The notes under the pieces were generated by a model. That model made no database searches. It was not told the DNA's origin and worked only from the letters and a program-made list of their open reading frames with translations. A stretch of 64,000 nucleotides of DNA from Rusavskia elegans (taxonomy: Eukaryota > Ascomycota > Lecanoromycetes > Teloschistales > Teloschistaceae): contig SAUG01000063.1 in the NCBI GenBank assembly GCA_011316305.1, positions 434,001 through 498,000 of the forward strand, written 5' to 3'. The position numbers and the translations under genes are program-made. Of this stretch, positions 53,670 to 64,000 are shown piece after piece; positions within the stretch are counted from its first letter, which is position 1; the number at the start of each line of letters is the position of its first letter.

Positions 53670-55997
53670 ATGATGCAGTCTGCTGTCCGCTTACCGACAC
53701 CTCCACCTCTAGATTCCTTTCCTAAAATATCTACTATCAGTCGCAAACGGTCTCCTCCTTCTCGTTCACCTTCACCCGTCCGCAGGCGCTCACCTCCCCG
53801 CAACTTCGATCCTTCAGCACATAGTTTTAGGGATGTTGATCCACAGCGTGCTGCTGAGCGAGAGCGCCAGCTGGCCGAGAGGTTGCGGAAACACGAACCG
53901 GAGCCTACTAAGCCGCCCACCGAGGAAGAGAAGCAAGCAGCGGCCAAGGCAGAATATGAGAAACTACTGAACTCAAGATCAGGAGGAACTTACATTCCCC
54001 CCGCGAGATTACGAGCCTTGCAAGCACAGATCACGGACAAAACGAGCAAAGAATACCAGCGGATGGCTTGGGAGGCTCTGAAGAAATCAATCAATGGTCT
54101 GATCAATAAAGTGAACGTCTCAAACATCAAGCACATTATCCCGGAGCTATTTACGGAGAACCTAGTCAGGGGCAGGGGCCTATTTTGCCGGTCAATCATG
54201 AAGGCAGCGGCATCATCATCGGGTTTCGTATCCATCTACGCAGCCATGGCCGCCATAATCAATACGAAATTACCCCAGGTCGGCGAACTACTCGTCCATC
54301 GACTCATCGTGCAGTTCAAAAAGGCTTTCAAGCGAAACGACAAAGCCGTCTGCCTCTCATCTACCATGTTCATTGCTCACTTGGTCAATCAGCAAGTCGT
54401 ACACGAAGTTCTGGCTGCACAAATACTGTTGCTCTTGCTCAACAAGCCGACGGATGATGGTGTTGAAATTGCAGTAGGCTTGACGAGAGAAGTGGGACAG
54501 CATCTGGAGGAGATGAGCGGTCCCATCGCCCTGGCTGTTTTCGATCAGTTCCGAAGCATTCTACATGAGCAAGACATTGACAAGAGGGTGCAGTATATGA
54601 TCGAGGTTCTTTTCCAAGTCAGGAAAGATAAATACAAGGACAACCCTGCTATCAAGGATGAGCTTGATCTTGTCGAAGAGGAGGACCAAATTACACATCG
54701 AGCAAGTCTGGACGATGACTTCGACGTCCAGGACAAATTGAATGTCTTCAAATTCGATGCTGAATGGGAGGAGCATGAAGAGGCGTACAAGAAGCTGAAG
54801 GCTGAAATCCTGGGTGAAGTAGAGGGTAGTGGTGACGAGGAATACGAGACTGCCGAGAGCTCTGATGACGACGAGGCCAAAGAGGAAAAGGAGCTGGAGA
54901 TCAAGGATCAGACCAATACCGATCTCACGAATTTACGACGGACCATTTACTTGACCATCATGTCAAGCTTGGACTTCGAGGAAGCAGTTCACAAGTTGCT
55001 GAAGATTAATTTACCCGTGGGACAGGAAGCTGAACTGCCCTCCATGGTGGCTGAATGCTGCTCGCAGGAGCGTACATACTCGAAATTCTACGGCCTGATC
55101 GGCGAACGCTTCGCCAAACTCAATCGACTTTGGACGGAGCTCTTCGAACAATCCTTTGCCAAATACTACGACACGATCCACCGATATGAGACGAACCGTC
55201 TCCGCAACATTGCGCGCTTCTTTGGCCACCTCCTGAGCTCTGGCGGCATTGGCTGGCATGTTCTTTCCATCGTTCATTTGAACGAAGATGAGACTACTTC
55301 TAGCAGCCGCATCTTCATCAAAATTCTGTTCCAAGACCTCGCAGAAGCGCTTGGTATGCCAAAACTGCAGGCCCATCTCAAGGATGAGAGTATGCGCCCG
55401 AGCTACGAGGGGCTCTTCCCAACAGATGATGCACGCAATACGCGATTCTCTATCAATTACTTTACCAGCATCGGTATGGGTGCCCTGACGGACGAGATGA
55501 GGGAACACTTGAAGAACGCTCCGAAGCCAGTAGCAATCATGCCGCCAGCACCAAAGAGCGAGTCAGGGTCCGAGAGCTCAGTGTCAAGTTATTCGTCTTA
55601 CAGTGGGTCATCCAGGTCGTACTCTCGATCACGTTCACCATCGCGTTCGCGTGCCATCCGCCAGCGGTCCAGGTCATATTCCAGCTCGCGTTCCCCTCGG
55701 CCCCCTCCCCGCTCGCAAACAGGCCGTCGAAGATCCTATTCTAGATCAGCCTCACCTCCGCGACGCGTCCGGGGAGTCCGCCGTCGATCTAGTACAAGGT
55801 CACCGAGTCCTCGACCGATGCGTCGAAGCCGGCGACCCCCTACTGGATCGTACTCGAGGTCGCGCAGCCCTCCAGCGCGTCGAAGGCCACAGCAACGCTC
55901 GTACTCAAGCTCTCGTTCCCCGTCTAGGTCACGTGTTGTAGACCGCCGACGTGCCCGATCATATTCAAGGTCGGTATCGCGGGAGCGGAGACGGTGA
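53670..55997 (+). CDS. CWC22: Pre-mRNA-splicing factor Cwc22
   Basis: Essential spliceosome component that escorts eIF4A3-like helicases and supports the first catalytic step. Single exon of 775 aa. The N-terminus is RS/RP-rich. A MIF4G domain runs from about 130 to 320 (EYQRMAWEALKKSINGLINK, then ELFTENLVRGRGLFCRSIMK, GFVSIYAAMAAIINTKLPQV, VHRLIVQFKKAFKRNDK). An acidic linker precedes the MA3 domain, about 425-545 (NLRRTIYLTIMSSLDFEEAV, then EQSFAKYYDTIHRYETNRLR). The segment RNIARFFGHLLSSGGIGWHV is highly typical of Cwc22. The last about 130 residues are a dense Arg-Ser tail, as in SR-related proteins. Two ATGs (53670, 53673) are adjacent; the first is used. Confidence 0.95.
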   Translation: MMQSAVRLPTPPPLDSFPKISTISRKRSPPSRSPSPVRRRSPPRNFDPSAHSFRDVDPQRAAERERQLAERLRKHEPEPTKPPTEEEKQAAAKAEYEKLLNSRSGGTYIPPARLRALQAQITDKTSKEYQRMAWEALKKSINGLINKVNVSNIKHIIPELFTENLVRGRGLFCRSIMKAAASSSGFVSIYAAMAAIINTKLPQVGELLVHRLIVQFKKAFKRNDKAVCLSSTMFIAHLVNQQVVHEVLAAQILLLLLNKPTDDGVEIAVGLTREVGQHLEEMSGPIALAVFDQFRSILHEQDIDKRVQYMIEVLFQVRKDKYKDNPAIKDELDLVEEEDQITHRASLDDDFDVQDKLNVFKFDAEWEEHEEAYKKLKAEILGEVEGSGDEEYETAESSDDDEAKEEKELEIKDQTNTDLTNLRRTIYLTIMSSLDFEEAVHKLLKINLPVGQEAELPSMVAECCSQERTYSKFYGLIGERFAKLNRLWTELFEQSFAKYYDTIHRYETNRLRNIARFFGHLLSSGGIGWHVLSIVHLNEDETTSSSRIFIKILFQDLAEALGMPKLQAHLKDESMRPSYEGLFPTDDARNTRFSINYFTSIGMGALTDEMREHLKNAPKPVAIMPPAPKSESGSESSVSSYSSYSGSSRSYSRSRSPSRSRAIRQRSRSYSSSRSPRPPPRSQTGRRRSYSRSASPPRRVRGVRRRSSTRSPSPRPMRRSRRPPTGSYSRSRSPPARRRPQQRSYSSSRSPSRSRVVDRRRARSYSRSVSRERRR

Positions 55998-56796
55998 CAC
56001 AGAGACGGTGACATTGGATGCCTCATGGGGATGGTCGACACGTAGGTGGTGCGGAAGGATGGTCATAAGCTCTCTATTCGTAATCTCCATGTGACCTCTG
56101 CTGCTAGGACACTATTCTGGCAAGATCTCAGGACGGCCATTAATACGGAAAATGGAAGAATTCTGGGTTATCATTACCCTCCATGTACTACCTATTATCT
56201 TCCTGTTGCACCATCTCCTGATTAAGTAGATCGTCATCGTCCTGAGCAGATCTACAATCTAGCCTCTATGCATTGTTGCGCAATCAGTGACCCCACGTTC
56301 CTGCAAGCAGCCTCATTGCCCCTCAGGTACCTGATTCGACTTCATCCCGCGCTGCCATTTGCTGTCTCCTCAACCTCCCCAGCACCTGTTGCTCTTCAAC
56401 ATCCTTCCAAGTGCTCGCTAGAAGCTGCAACATAGTCGCCTACAGCTTCAACTCGAAAAGCAACCAAGGAAGCTCCACCATCCGAGCTGAACCATCAAAC
56501 AACACGGCTGTCTTACCCATTCCCGACCGGCTTGTCTAAGCAGCTTCATTGTGCTCTACACCGGCCAGAAAGGATCCAATACTACCGTGCGACGCTCAGC
56601 ATTACCCAGTACATTATCCATCAGCTGCTTCTGGGCAACAGCTGTGTCAGCCGCTGCTAGCCAGCTGACCCCCAACGTCCCGGGTGACTCGAGCTTGGAT
56701 TGTCAACAAGTGGTGCCTGGACACCGCTCTCACCTTCCGAATACATTGTTCTATTCGGGTCCCCTTTCGTTTGCCCCATATTGCCAGAACGGGTGA
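55998..56796. other. Intergenic between CWC22 and the BCAS3-like gene
   Basis: About 800 bp between co-directional genes. It should contain the CWC22 3' end and the leader and promoter of the next gene. No gene is seen. Confidence 0.5.
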
Positions 56797-59700
56797 ATGC
56801 CCTCATTGCCAGACAAAAGCTCAAGACCATCGCAGCAGACCTCTAGCGCTATTCCTTTCGACCAAGGAGCAATCCAAGAAGGCCGAGGCAGTGGTCAAAG
56901 GTCGAAGAAGAAACATGACCGTGGTGCGAGAACTGCGAGCAGGGATAGGCCGTCCAATTCGTTTCCCAACGAGCTGTGAGTACCATCACCTCAATCCCCA
57001 AACCAACTGTCTTCAACCCCATCATGTCATTCTTCGTTCATCACATTCACCCACACACAGCCGCTGACTGAACCACTTCCAGAGCCTCACCACCTTCGCT
57101 ATTGTCTCAGCTTCAAGCTTCCTCGCCTCCTCTTCCATATGCTTCCGATGACATTTCCTCCCCACTTCTGGCCGCGCTTGGGACGTTTCCGGCAACGGAG
57201 GATACAAGTCAGCCGATAGACCTAAGAGGAGACTGGGCCAAGAACATCTCCTCGGATTCGAGCCCTCCGAACAACCAGGCCAATGGCTTCAGCTTGGCCG
57301 GTTCGACACCTCCAGTATATCAGCCTACAAAAGGATATTCCGGTGGTTTTAGCAATGTATCCCCGGGCCCCTCGCCCCCTACGACCCACGCAAAGCTAGC
57401 CCGTCGTACAAGCGGATACCAAAGTCTCGGCGGGTATTTAAGCTCCTCCCCTGGCAGAGAAAGGCCAGTCTCTGGACATTCTCAGAGATCCACCACGCAG
57501 AATCCCCCCTTACCGCATTACCAGCAACCTCACTTCTACAGCACACCTCAGGTCGATTTCGGTGTAACACAGACCCATCGCGAAAGCCAAGGATCCACAA
57601 GTCGTGGCTGTAGGGTTTTTGGTAACCTAGCTTCTGCCGGTGCCGAAGGCTTCGGGGGCGCCGAGAGTGTACTTCTGATAGGTTTGCAGAATGGCCTAGA
57701 CGTCTTTAACTTTGACAATGGGAGGGCAGATCGCATTGGACGCTTGGGTGACCTAGGGGGAACAGTCATAGGAGCCCAGCTTCTGCCCTCCTCGTTCAGG
57801 GACGATGCCATACATTCATTACGACCGCTAGTCGCCGTTATCTTAAACGGCCCTCAGCACAATGAGCGCTCTGGGTCACGCCAGAGCTTCCGAAACCAAT
57901 CCGATGACGCTTTGTTTGACCCTTCAGCCTCCACAATGGCAGCTCTCGAGCATACGGAACATGATGACCCAGATCGACGCACTTTCTACCAAACCACTGT
58001 TGAAGTCTATTCCTTGGGCAAATGTGAACACATTGCAACACTTCTGAAAAGCCCTCCTGCTGAGAGCCCATTTGGTCCTCAAGACATCTCTCGCTCAACA
58101 GACGCTCCGCCAGATGGTGACTGGGCACTCCAAGCATGTGGACGATTCCTGATAGTAGGATCTGGCAGGAGCGGAGAGATCTTCATATTCGAAACTAAAT
58201 ACAACAAGGAATCATCGTTGGCTTTCAAATGCATTGGGAAAACTTGGACTTCCATTGCACAGCAAATACCACGCAGTCGATCAACATCCTCCACCGAAGC
58301 TAACAAACCCGTCCCGGAAGAGGGTATCGAGGATCGTCTACATAGACGTGAATGGCCAATCTTTGCCTTGAGCCACCGCTGGCTTGCGACAGTCCCACCC
58401 ACTAAACCTACAAAGACAACGGTACATGCATCGATCGACCTCCCGCAGCCTCACCACAAGCCACCAGGCCTCAGCTCGCACACATCCCCCCAAACTCCTC
58501 AACCTAGCTGTGACCTGGATACCCCAGGACAAGAGAGCCTTCTCAACAAGGTAGCTCGAGATGTGACCCAGGAGTTTATGAAAGGAGCGCGCTGGGTTGG
58601 CGACCAGGGAATTCGAGCTTGGAAGAATTACTGGCAGAAACCGCCTGATCCAAGTACAGTGCTGAAGCCGCCACCGGAAACCGCTCGTCTTCCATTTCTC
58701 TACGATCCGTTGCCGCCGACGCACGCTAACAGCGAGGACTCTTCCCAACCCCTCAGTCAGCGTGCTGTCGTTGCTGTTCTGGATCTTGAGAAGCTTTCGA
58801 CCAGCCAATCTGCCAAAGACGAGGTTGCCTTACATCCTCTGGCAGTTTTTGCACTTGCAGATGGTTGTAGTCTTGTATCTTTCACCCCCAATGGTCTGAA
58901 CCTGTTGACGGCAAGCGCCAAGGGCGACGTTCAGCATGTATGGAGCCTAATGCGCATGGCACATGGAGCCCTGGACCATCAGGCAGATTTGAGCCAGGTC
59001 CACAAAGCACCAAGCATTAGGCAAATTGCTCGCTTCACAAGAATGACGGTAGCCAGGATCGTTGACGTCGTTTGGACCGAGCCTGGGGGTGAGAGGCTGG
59101 CGCTGGTGACAGAAAGAGGAACGGTACACATATATGACTTACCCCAATCAGCGCTACAATGGCCACCACCTCGACGTACCATGAAGGCCGTGACTAGCGC
59201 CGCTCATTCTCCCAAAGTATCCCCTGAACTTGACGCAGCGGTTCCAGCGAACCCGAGCTCCGGCCGGCTGGGTTCTGCAATGGACATGGTCACTGGCCGG
59301 ACACAGCCACTGTTCGCGGCAGTCCGGGGGCGTCCGGCTAGCATTGGGAATCCATTCAGCGGGTTTAGCGGCATGTCGTTGACAGCGGGTGCGGGCATCA
59401 AGAGCGGCAAGGTGGTTGCAGCTGGCTTCAACAGATCTGTAGGGGCAGCGACAGGAACCGTCGACACCATCCGTCATCTAGGGGAGAACCGACTGACGCT
59501 GCCTGGGCCTTCACACGCAGCTGCACCTGGCCGCGTTCGGTGGCTTGCCGGCAAGAACCGAGGGTACATGGCTGTGACGGGAGGCGACACGCTGAGAATT
59601 TACCGAATCAGCCACAGTACAAATCCCAAGCGCGGCAAACGGCGACCATCGGTGGTCGGCAACAAGCCAGTCGAGCTGAGACTCGGTGACACGATCCATC

Positions 59701-60221
59701 ATCCGGTAAGAGGCATGCAATGGAAGGGAACGGCACGAAGAGAGCAAGCGGACAAGTCTTCCTCGTCCGCGCCAAGCTTCTGGCAAGCTCGAGCACCCCG
59801 GCCTGTGTCACGGGCTGAGGAAGACAGCCTGCATAGCCAGGCGGAAATCGACACGAACGCTCCATACCAGCCTTTCCACACCGACAGACGGGTCAATCTA
59901 CATGTCTACACGGAAGAAGACCGAGTGGCGGATACACATCATCTCCGGGACTCTTCGCCTTGGGTGTTTGGAGAAGCAATTCCGACGATACGGACGAGGA
60001 CTGGGGCTGCCGTCTCGAACGAGACGGACGTAAGCGATATGGAGGCAGCCGGGTCCATGGAAAACCACGTGCGGGTGCAAGGCAACGAAAAGGAAGGGCA
60101 GCAGATCGTCATTACCACTCGGCGGCGCAAAGCGGCCAAGGCTGATGTGGCGGAAGGGGGTGAGGAGGAGATTTTCGAGGATGATTGCGAGGTTGTGGAT
60201 TTTGCTGATGAGCGTGTCTAG
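56797..60221 (+). CDS. BCAS3-like WD40 protein
   Basis: Large protein of 1105 aa resembling BCAS3/PROPPIN-related propeller proteins that act with phagophore membranes in animals and plants; the fungal role is unclear. Two exons, 56797-56975 and 57083-60221, with a GTGAGT donor; the large second exon has no ATG near its beginning. Propeller-like segments are SVLLIGLQNGLDVFNFDNGR, WALQACGRFLIVGSGRSGEI, then FALADGCSLVSFTPNGLNLL, TASAKGDVQHVWSL, and RIVDVVWTEPGGERLALVTE leading to RGTVHIYDLP. A helical stretch DVTQEFMKGARWVGDQGIRA lies between propeller halves. N- and C-terminal regions are disordered, and the extreme C-terminus is acidic. The BCAS3 assignment rests on overall pattern and is moderate. 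Confidence 0.75.
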
Positions 60222-61868
60222 ATTTCTAGAATTCAGTGGATTGTTGTTGATGCATCATGCAGCATGAAGATACCGGAGTTGACATTGGATGGACGGATGG
60301 ACTGAAGGACAGGAGGGATGGGGTTCACTCCAAGGATATCTGGCGAAGCAAAGTGCATACTGGATTGGAGGCGTATTGGGATAGGAGGGGCCATCTGCAA
60401 AGAGATTCACATCTTCGTTTAGAGAAACAAGGACTACTACTAGCAATCACAAATCATAGTTTATGGATTCTTTTCTCGCTGTCGCTGATCGGCTGGAGGA
60501 TTGCACACTTGGACGGAAAGCGGCATGGGTGTGGAGTTGCAGTATGCGGGCGTTGATTGATGGCGCTCGTGGATTTATTGGATACTTTTATCGAAATGGA
60601 CGTTTTCGGACCGAGGGAAACGGGGCTAAGTGACGGAGGGTTGGACGGAGGTACAATACCGATTACCGATTGTTGTTCTGGGAAGATCTCGTACGAGGGA
60701 GGGGAACATGGCGATGGTGGTCGATCCAACGGTTCGGCCTTGGTCGGTACGTCGAACGTCGATACCACCCTTGGTACCGACCTGTCGACTCCACGAGATG
60801 ATGACCAACAACTATCAGTACCTTAGGTAGGTCCGCCGTCTAGACATTTGGATGACTACGTCGCCAACCTTCGAGCCGTCAACAGATCAGTCCAACCCCA
60901 CAATAAATGATCCCCATGCTTTTTTTCCGATAGACTCTCCTTCCGCCCAAACAGGCGCTTTGGCTTCTGGGACACGAGCTAACACGGACAGCCGAGATGA
61001 GCATTTGGCTGCTTTGGGACTCGAGGACTTGGATTGGCACCCCGTTCTACATTTGGGAATGCTCCACCGATGTCTAGAGGTACATACTTGGACTCACTCG
61101 ACTCAAGATGAGTCAACGCAGAGCAGGACCAAGACGGCTGCCTCTTCCGCCAGGTACAACCGCGAAACGTCGGAGGCTTCGGCGAATTCTTCGCTTGCTG
61201 CAGCTGCGGAAGTTCAAGCTGCAATCCTTCTTCCATGCCAACGGGACCTTTGCGCTTCCTCACCTGCCATCCGGATGTCTCTGTCCATGCCGCTAGCAGA
61301 CGGTATGGTCCGTAGCCTGATCGATAGCGCCATGCAGATAATGCATCCCTCAACCACTAACATCCTCCACTATCCTCCCCAGGTCCATAGCGGCACGCCT
61401 CAGAGCCACAATCAGCCGTCGAGAGTCAAGCCAGCTATCCGGAAAGCCTGACTCTTCTGCCTGAGCTTGGTCCAACATCCACCGGAGCCCCATTTTATTG
61501 GCGAACGGCATCCTTCCTGCAGGCACCGCAATCCTGCCGAAAATAATCAATCACCATGCCCCATACTAATACTCGCCGCTGCGCCCACCTTGCAGCTGAT
61601 GTCGTACTCCAACGGTTGTGCAGCCTTGGAACGAACAGGTCCCTGTACCACTTACCCTCGTTACAACTCTCTCGTTGCATCTAGTCCCGAACACTTGCCG
61701 TACCACGCCAATTGAATCCGAACAACTACGACCACCTTGCCTAAACGCTTCTGAGTACAAGAAGGTCAAAAACAAAAAGAGAATCCGCGAGCCTTAGATC
61801 AAGTGCCTACGTCGAGGTACAGCAAAAGCCCCGGCCATGTTCTGGTGCTCAAGACGGTCATAGATACT
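60222..61868. other. 1.6 kb intergenic region
   Basis: Contains an ATG-initiated plus-strand frame of 199 codons (60852-61451) that is listed separately as weak. A Pro/Ser-rich minus-strand frame at 60454-60768 lacks an ATG. The right end is the promoter and leader of the DUF7729-like gene. Confidence 0.4.
60852..61451 (+). CDS. Doubtful hypothetical protein
   Basis: 199 codons beginning MTTSPTFEPSTDQSNPTIND. Composition is Ser/Thr/Ala-rich with one helical-looking segment (HLAALGLEDLDWHPVLHLGM). No domain, signal peptide or membrane helix is recognised. There are no splice-site clues or conserved motifs, so this may be a chance open frame. Confidence 0.22.
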   Translation: MTTSPTFEPSTDQSNPTINDPHAFFPIDSPSAQTGALASGTRANTDSRDEHLAALGLEDLDWHPVLHLGMLHRCLEVHTWTHSTQDESTQSRTKTAASSARYNRETSEASANSSLAAAAEVQAAILLPCQRDLCASSPAIRMSLSMPLADGMVRSLIDSAMQIMHPSTTNILHYPPQVHSGTPQSHNQPSRVKPAIRKA

Positions 61869-63282
61869 ATGGCAATGCCCTTGGAGTCTCGAGCAACCAG
61901 TTATGGGAGACATTCTCGCTGTGTAATCCGGAAGGAGAGCGGCGAAGAACGGCCGGTATGGTATTCACAAGATCCATTCAGATCAGGGACAACTCCACAC
62001 ATCAGACCACGACCAGCTCGGCGGCGCTGTTTAAAGCCCACAGCCTTAACCGTCCTACATCTGTCTTTTTGCTTTCTGATATTACTCCCGACCCTCTGTG
62101 TACCCGCAAGTGCCACAAGACCAGCCAACGGACGTCGGCAAGAGCGATATGGGAAACTGGCTTCCGAACTTCCAAGATGGGAGGTCATAGAACCTGACCT
62201 GGCCTCCTTTGGTCCGGGGGAAATTGTGTACGATAGGAGGTATCCCCTTTTGCCAGTACACAATGACCTTTATCGGCGACAGGACAGCGTCAACATTGAG
62301 GAGTCGTCGAAAGGAACCGCAAAGACTACGGCCGACAAACGCCTCAAATTCTCTTCGACATCAACCGCGAAGCCAGCAGCAGCAACCTTTACCCCGGTCA
62401 ACCCGCCAGGTTCAACGTCCTTACCCTCAACCTCTTCTTCGTCCTCTACTTCGGCAGAACCAACGTCGATCGTAACAGCACCCGGCGCCGGCTCCAGTCT
62501 GCCACGTCCTTTCGATACTGGTTTGGGGAGTAACTACACCCAAGACAGTTGTCTACAATTCATGAACAACTTCCTTCGCAACGAAACTTTCACCTCATGC
62601 CTTCCGTTCAGCCTCCTCCTCCAGGTAGCTTCCCAATTGTCCTTACTGCACCCGAATCTAGCTAATGTATTCCCTCCAGAATTCCATGTCTTTCTTCTCC
62701 GTGACCAAATCGCTCTCCACCATCACCCACACCCTCGACGCTGCCTGTAGGCCCATCGATTCTACTTGCAGCCCCCTCATGTCCTCCATCGCCACCCAAC
62801 TCCGCCGAGACGAAAACTGCGCCGCTGACTATCGCCGCGAGCAGCCCCTTGTCGTCGCCGCCTACAACGGTCTCGTCGCCTATGAAGCCCTTTACAAGGC
62901 CGGCTGTGCCCGCGATCCTGACAGAGGAAACTACTGTTACGCAAACGCCGTCACCAATACTTCCTCACCCACGGACAATTATCCCTACTATCTTCCCCTA
63001 GGGATACCGCTTCCCGGTGGGAGCCAACCCAGCTGTACGGCTTGTCTGAGAGAGACGATGAGGATCTTCAACGAGGCGGCATCGGACAGGAGCCAGCAGG
63101 CGTTGATACGGACCCTGCCGGCTGCCGCGCAGATGATCAATGTGGGATGCGGGCCGGGATTTGCGAATGAGACGATTCCCAGCGCGGCACAGAACGCGGG
63201 TGCTATGTCCGCAGTACTTCCGCGACGGAGTACTGTTGTTGTTTTGGCGGTGTCATTTGCGATGGTCGTTGGTGTGATATGA
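61869..63282 (+). CDS. DUF7729-like secreted or GPI-anchored fungal protein
   Basis: Probable cell-surface protein of unknown role. Exons 61869-62624 and 62680-63282, with a 55-bp intron (GTAGCT to CTCCAG), give 452 aa. Residues about 60-82 are a strongly hydrophobic segment (LTVLHLSFCFLILLPTLCVP) followed by an Ala-rich cleavage-like region; it could be a long signal peptide or a signal anchor. A Ser/Thr/Pro-rich, likely O-glycosylated stretch follows. The conserved C-terminal domain begins near SCLQFMNNFLRNETFTSCLP and has regularly spaced cysteines (ACRPIDSTCSPLM, ENCAADY, KAGCARD, GNYCYANAV, SCTACLRETM). The protein ends in a hydrophobic tail (STVVVLAVSFAMVVGVI), suggesting GPI attachment. 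The splice joins LLLQ to NSMSFFS in frame. Confidence 0.8.
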
Positions 63283-64000
63283 TACCCCCTTTTTTTTCGT
63301 CGGCATTGATTTTGGGGTGAATGGGAAAATGGGTGTATATATGATATACGGCTCTTTGTAATTATCACGGCTGATCTCACTTCGCAACTTTATGTATATA
63401 GACAGGGACTCGTGGTCAGGCTTGGATTGGGCTTGCTTATACCGGGACTTCTCTTGGATATCAAGCAGAGGCCGTCGGGCTTGGATTATATTACCCCCTT
63501 TGTGGCTGGATGTATATATTCCAATCACATATTCATTCATCCACGAAACTCGTCCGTTCATCGATATACCCAAGACTTATACGTTTGAAAAAAAAAACCC
63601 CCCTGTCTCCCAGACATTCAGCATTGAGATCCTCATTCTTGTGCTCGGGATCTTGTTCATTGTGAATCAATCGATATACACACTGGTAGAGTATATGTCG
63701 TGTCGTACGTAGCAGACGGCCATATATCAACTCATTTGACGTGTTGCGACCCTTTTTATCGCTTTCAAGCCTATCTAATTTATTTCGCTCGCTTTGTGCG
63801 AAGAAAATCAATATTCATGATACCGATACCCAATACCCAATACCGTTTGCAAGATATGATATATGAAGAAATAAATATAATCAACCCAAGGGGAAAAAAC
63901 CCCTCGTGTCAAGCCCGATGACGATCGAGTACAAATTTTACAGATATGTGTAGTAGTAGGGTGACAGACACTAACTACTTCACAAGTTCCAGGGAGAAAA
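63283..64000. other. 3' flank to window end
   Basis: No gene is seen. Homopolymer runs occur: C5T9 near 63285-63298 and A10C6 at 63588-63603. The last 200 bp are AT-rich. Reading frames crossing the window edge could not be judged. Confidence 0.5.

Noticed and set aside
60454..60768. Pro/Ser-rich minus-strand frame with a PPSYE motif
   Set aside because: No ATG, an upstream stop, and no convincing preceding exon with splice sites.
63588..63603. A10C6 homopolymer tract
   Set aside because: A simple low-complexity run in the 3' flank, more likely slippage than a functional site.
1..64000. CRISPR arrays, integrated phage or intact transposons
   Set aside because: No regularly spaced repeats, transposase/reverse-transcriptase motifs or long terminal repeats were seen; the sequence is eukaryotic nuclear DNA.

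Overview
The window is nuclear DNA from a filamentous ascomycete (Pezizomycotina). The genes have several short introns (about 48-145 bp, one of about 270 bp), many with CTAAC/CTGAC-type branch sites. The families point the same way: a group II-like G-alpha subunit, an NmrA-like Rossmann protein, a fungal AP-1-like bZIP factor, a Pezizomycotina-type homeobox factor and a DUF7729-like surface protein. The class cannot be fixed from sequence alone. I see no rRNA, tRNA, CRISPR array or intact transposon. Coordinates give gene extents; intron positions are in the evidence text.

Layout. 0.8-3.6 kb: an NmrA-like reductase and, on the other strand, a bZIP factor. 6.7-11.9 kb: G-alpha subunit, mitoribosomal protein mS38/Cox24, V-ATPase subunit c (five exons) and a divergent DUF427 protein. 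13.1-18.4 kb: F-box protein, peroxisomal E2 Pex4, PP2A activator (PTPA) and a divergent exosome subunit Rrp46. 20.4-31.5 kb: NAD kinase, a long disordered Pro/Ser-rich protein, a conserved-looking protein of unknown function with a glycine-rich motif, and a second unknown. 31.7-42.9 kb: Cdc14 phosphatase, homeobox factor, OXNAD1-like flavoprotein reductase, SET/MYND-like protein and a seven-exon PLP aminotransferase. 43-50 kb: a large WD40 protein with a 22-nt microexon, an unknown protein, and 6-phosphogluconolactonase. 51.5-63.3 kb: RRM protein, the very small Dpm2 gene (three short exons), splicing factor Cwc22, a BCAS3-like WD40 protein and a secreted/GPI-type DUF7729-like protein.

How the genes relate. 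This is mostly a housekeeping and regulatory neighbourhood, not a biosynthetic or defence cluster. Functions include signalling (G-alpha, PTPA, Cdc14), RNA processing (Rrp46, Cwc22, RRM), protein modification (Pex4, F-box, Dpm2), redox supply (NAD kinase and 6-phosphogluconolactonase both serve NADPH) and transcription (bZIP, homeobox). Several pairs are divergent with 150-250 bp between start codons (VMA3/DUF427, PTPA/RRP46, unknown/CDC14, SET/aminotransferase, DPM2/CWC22), so shared promoters are likely. The most distinctive signals are in gene structure: likely GC-AG introns in two genes and possibly a third, an ATG-only first exon, a microexon, and stop-free introns whose length is a multiple of three. 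The best candidates for undescribed biology are the unknown proteins at 28.35-29.96 kb, 30.77-31.48 kb and 47.43-48.79 kb.
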